Origin: Clostridium hydrogenum
GTDB taxonomy: Bacteria > Bacillota > Clostridia > Clostridiales > Clostridiaceae
Direction: 5' to 3'
DNA length: 64,000 bases
NCBI RefSeq assembly: GCF_021432385.1
Contig: NZ_JAEACT010000003.1
Coordinates: 682,001 to 746,000 of the forward strand
Below the pieces are notes generated by a model. That model had not been told where the DNA came from. It did not search any database and worked only from the letters and a program-made list of their open reading frames with translations. A program made the position numbers and the translations under genes. Shown piece by piece: positions 63,938-64,000 of the stretch. How positions within the stretch are numbered: the stretch's first letter is position 1; each line of letters opens with the position of its first letter.

Positions 63938-64000
63938 TATGTTTACCTCCCGCCATTAGTAAACCAATCGTATTTTCATCTACTTCTCCCTGCTTAAATG
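63912..64000 (-). CDS. nucleoside ABC importer ATPase, C-terminal end (partial)
   Basis: The frame entering from the right edge reads FKQGEVDENTIGLLMAGG followed by KHNENSSQNT and a stop at 63912-63914. The GLLMAGG ending is typical of RbsA-like double ATPases of BmpA/Nup nucleoside importers. Only the last 29 codons or so are in the window. Confidence 0.8.
   Translation of the reverse strand, partial: FKQGEVDENTIGLLMAGGKHNENSSQNT

Overview
The window looks like chromosome of a low-G+C, saccharolytic Clostridium (sensu stricto). Intergenic DNA is very AT-rich, ribosome sites are strong AGGAGG types, and the families present (VanW, PdaA-like deacetylase, ARE-type ABC-F, DUF4179 anti-sigma, ECF vitamin-type transporter, LPxTG-anchored amylase) are typical of that group. 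I cannot name the species. No rRNA, tRNA, CRISPR, transposase or phage gene is visible.

Layout. 1-5852 (minus): an uncharacterised cassette of a lipoprotein, two half-size ABC exporters, a small secreted protein sharing the lipoprotein's domain, and a LytTR regulator whose receiver domain has lost its phosphorylation residues. 6490-8003 (minus): TSCPD protein, trigger-factor-like protein and thioredoxin. 8582-12886 (plus): a large surface-anchored amylase with two cre-like boxes at its promoter. 13082-16272 (minus): AAA-ATPase/PD-(D/E)XK protein and a MATE pump. 16692-25635 (minus): glycoside cluster (LacZ, GH95, LUD protein, GH88, a truncated sugar permease, oligo-1,6-glucosidase) with a divergent AraC regulator. 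26710-28362 (minus): antibiotic-resistance-type ABC-F with a leader peptide and attenuator. 29083-37305: small membrane protein, ECF sigma/anti-sigma pair, lipoprotein, deacetylase, DEAD helicase, zinc ribbon, RNA methyltransferase. 37793-41053: alpha-galactosidase with divergent AraC. 41222-45385: Uup-type ABC-F, DUF2161 protein, MATE-like transporter. 45458-51321 (minus): deacetylase, unknown exported protein, two-component system, VanW protein. 52212-55216 (plus): zinc-ribbon membrane protein and a MarR-MFS pair, followed by the decayed relic of a second MarR-MFS copy. 55865-64000 (minus): nucleoside uptake and salvage (ABC ATPase end, two permeases, deoC, nucleoside phosphorylase) and an ECF transporter with an isochorismatase-like hydrolase.

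The most unusual property is the density of palindromic repeats. Family R (11 copies, about 105-215 bp) has arms built from 7-bp tandem units, of either an ATTCACA or a CAGAGTA type, around a series of small hairpins whose stems differ between copies but stay paired. R copies repeatedly sit inside the loops of other inverted repeats, including the attenuator of the ABC-F gene. Family B (about 102 bp = 34 codons) has entered the 5' coding region of a transporter gene in frame. Families C, D and E are further palindromes; C lies upstream of both ABC-F genes in the same orientation, and D follows gene stop codons and marks the MarR-MFS duplication. Gene functions are inferred from translated motifs only; no database search was possible.
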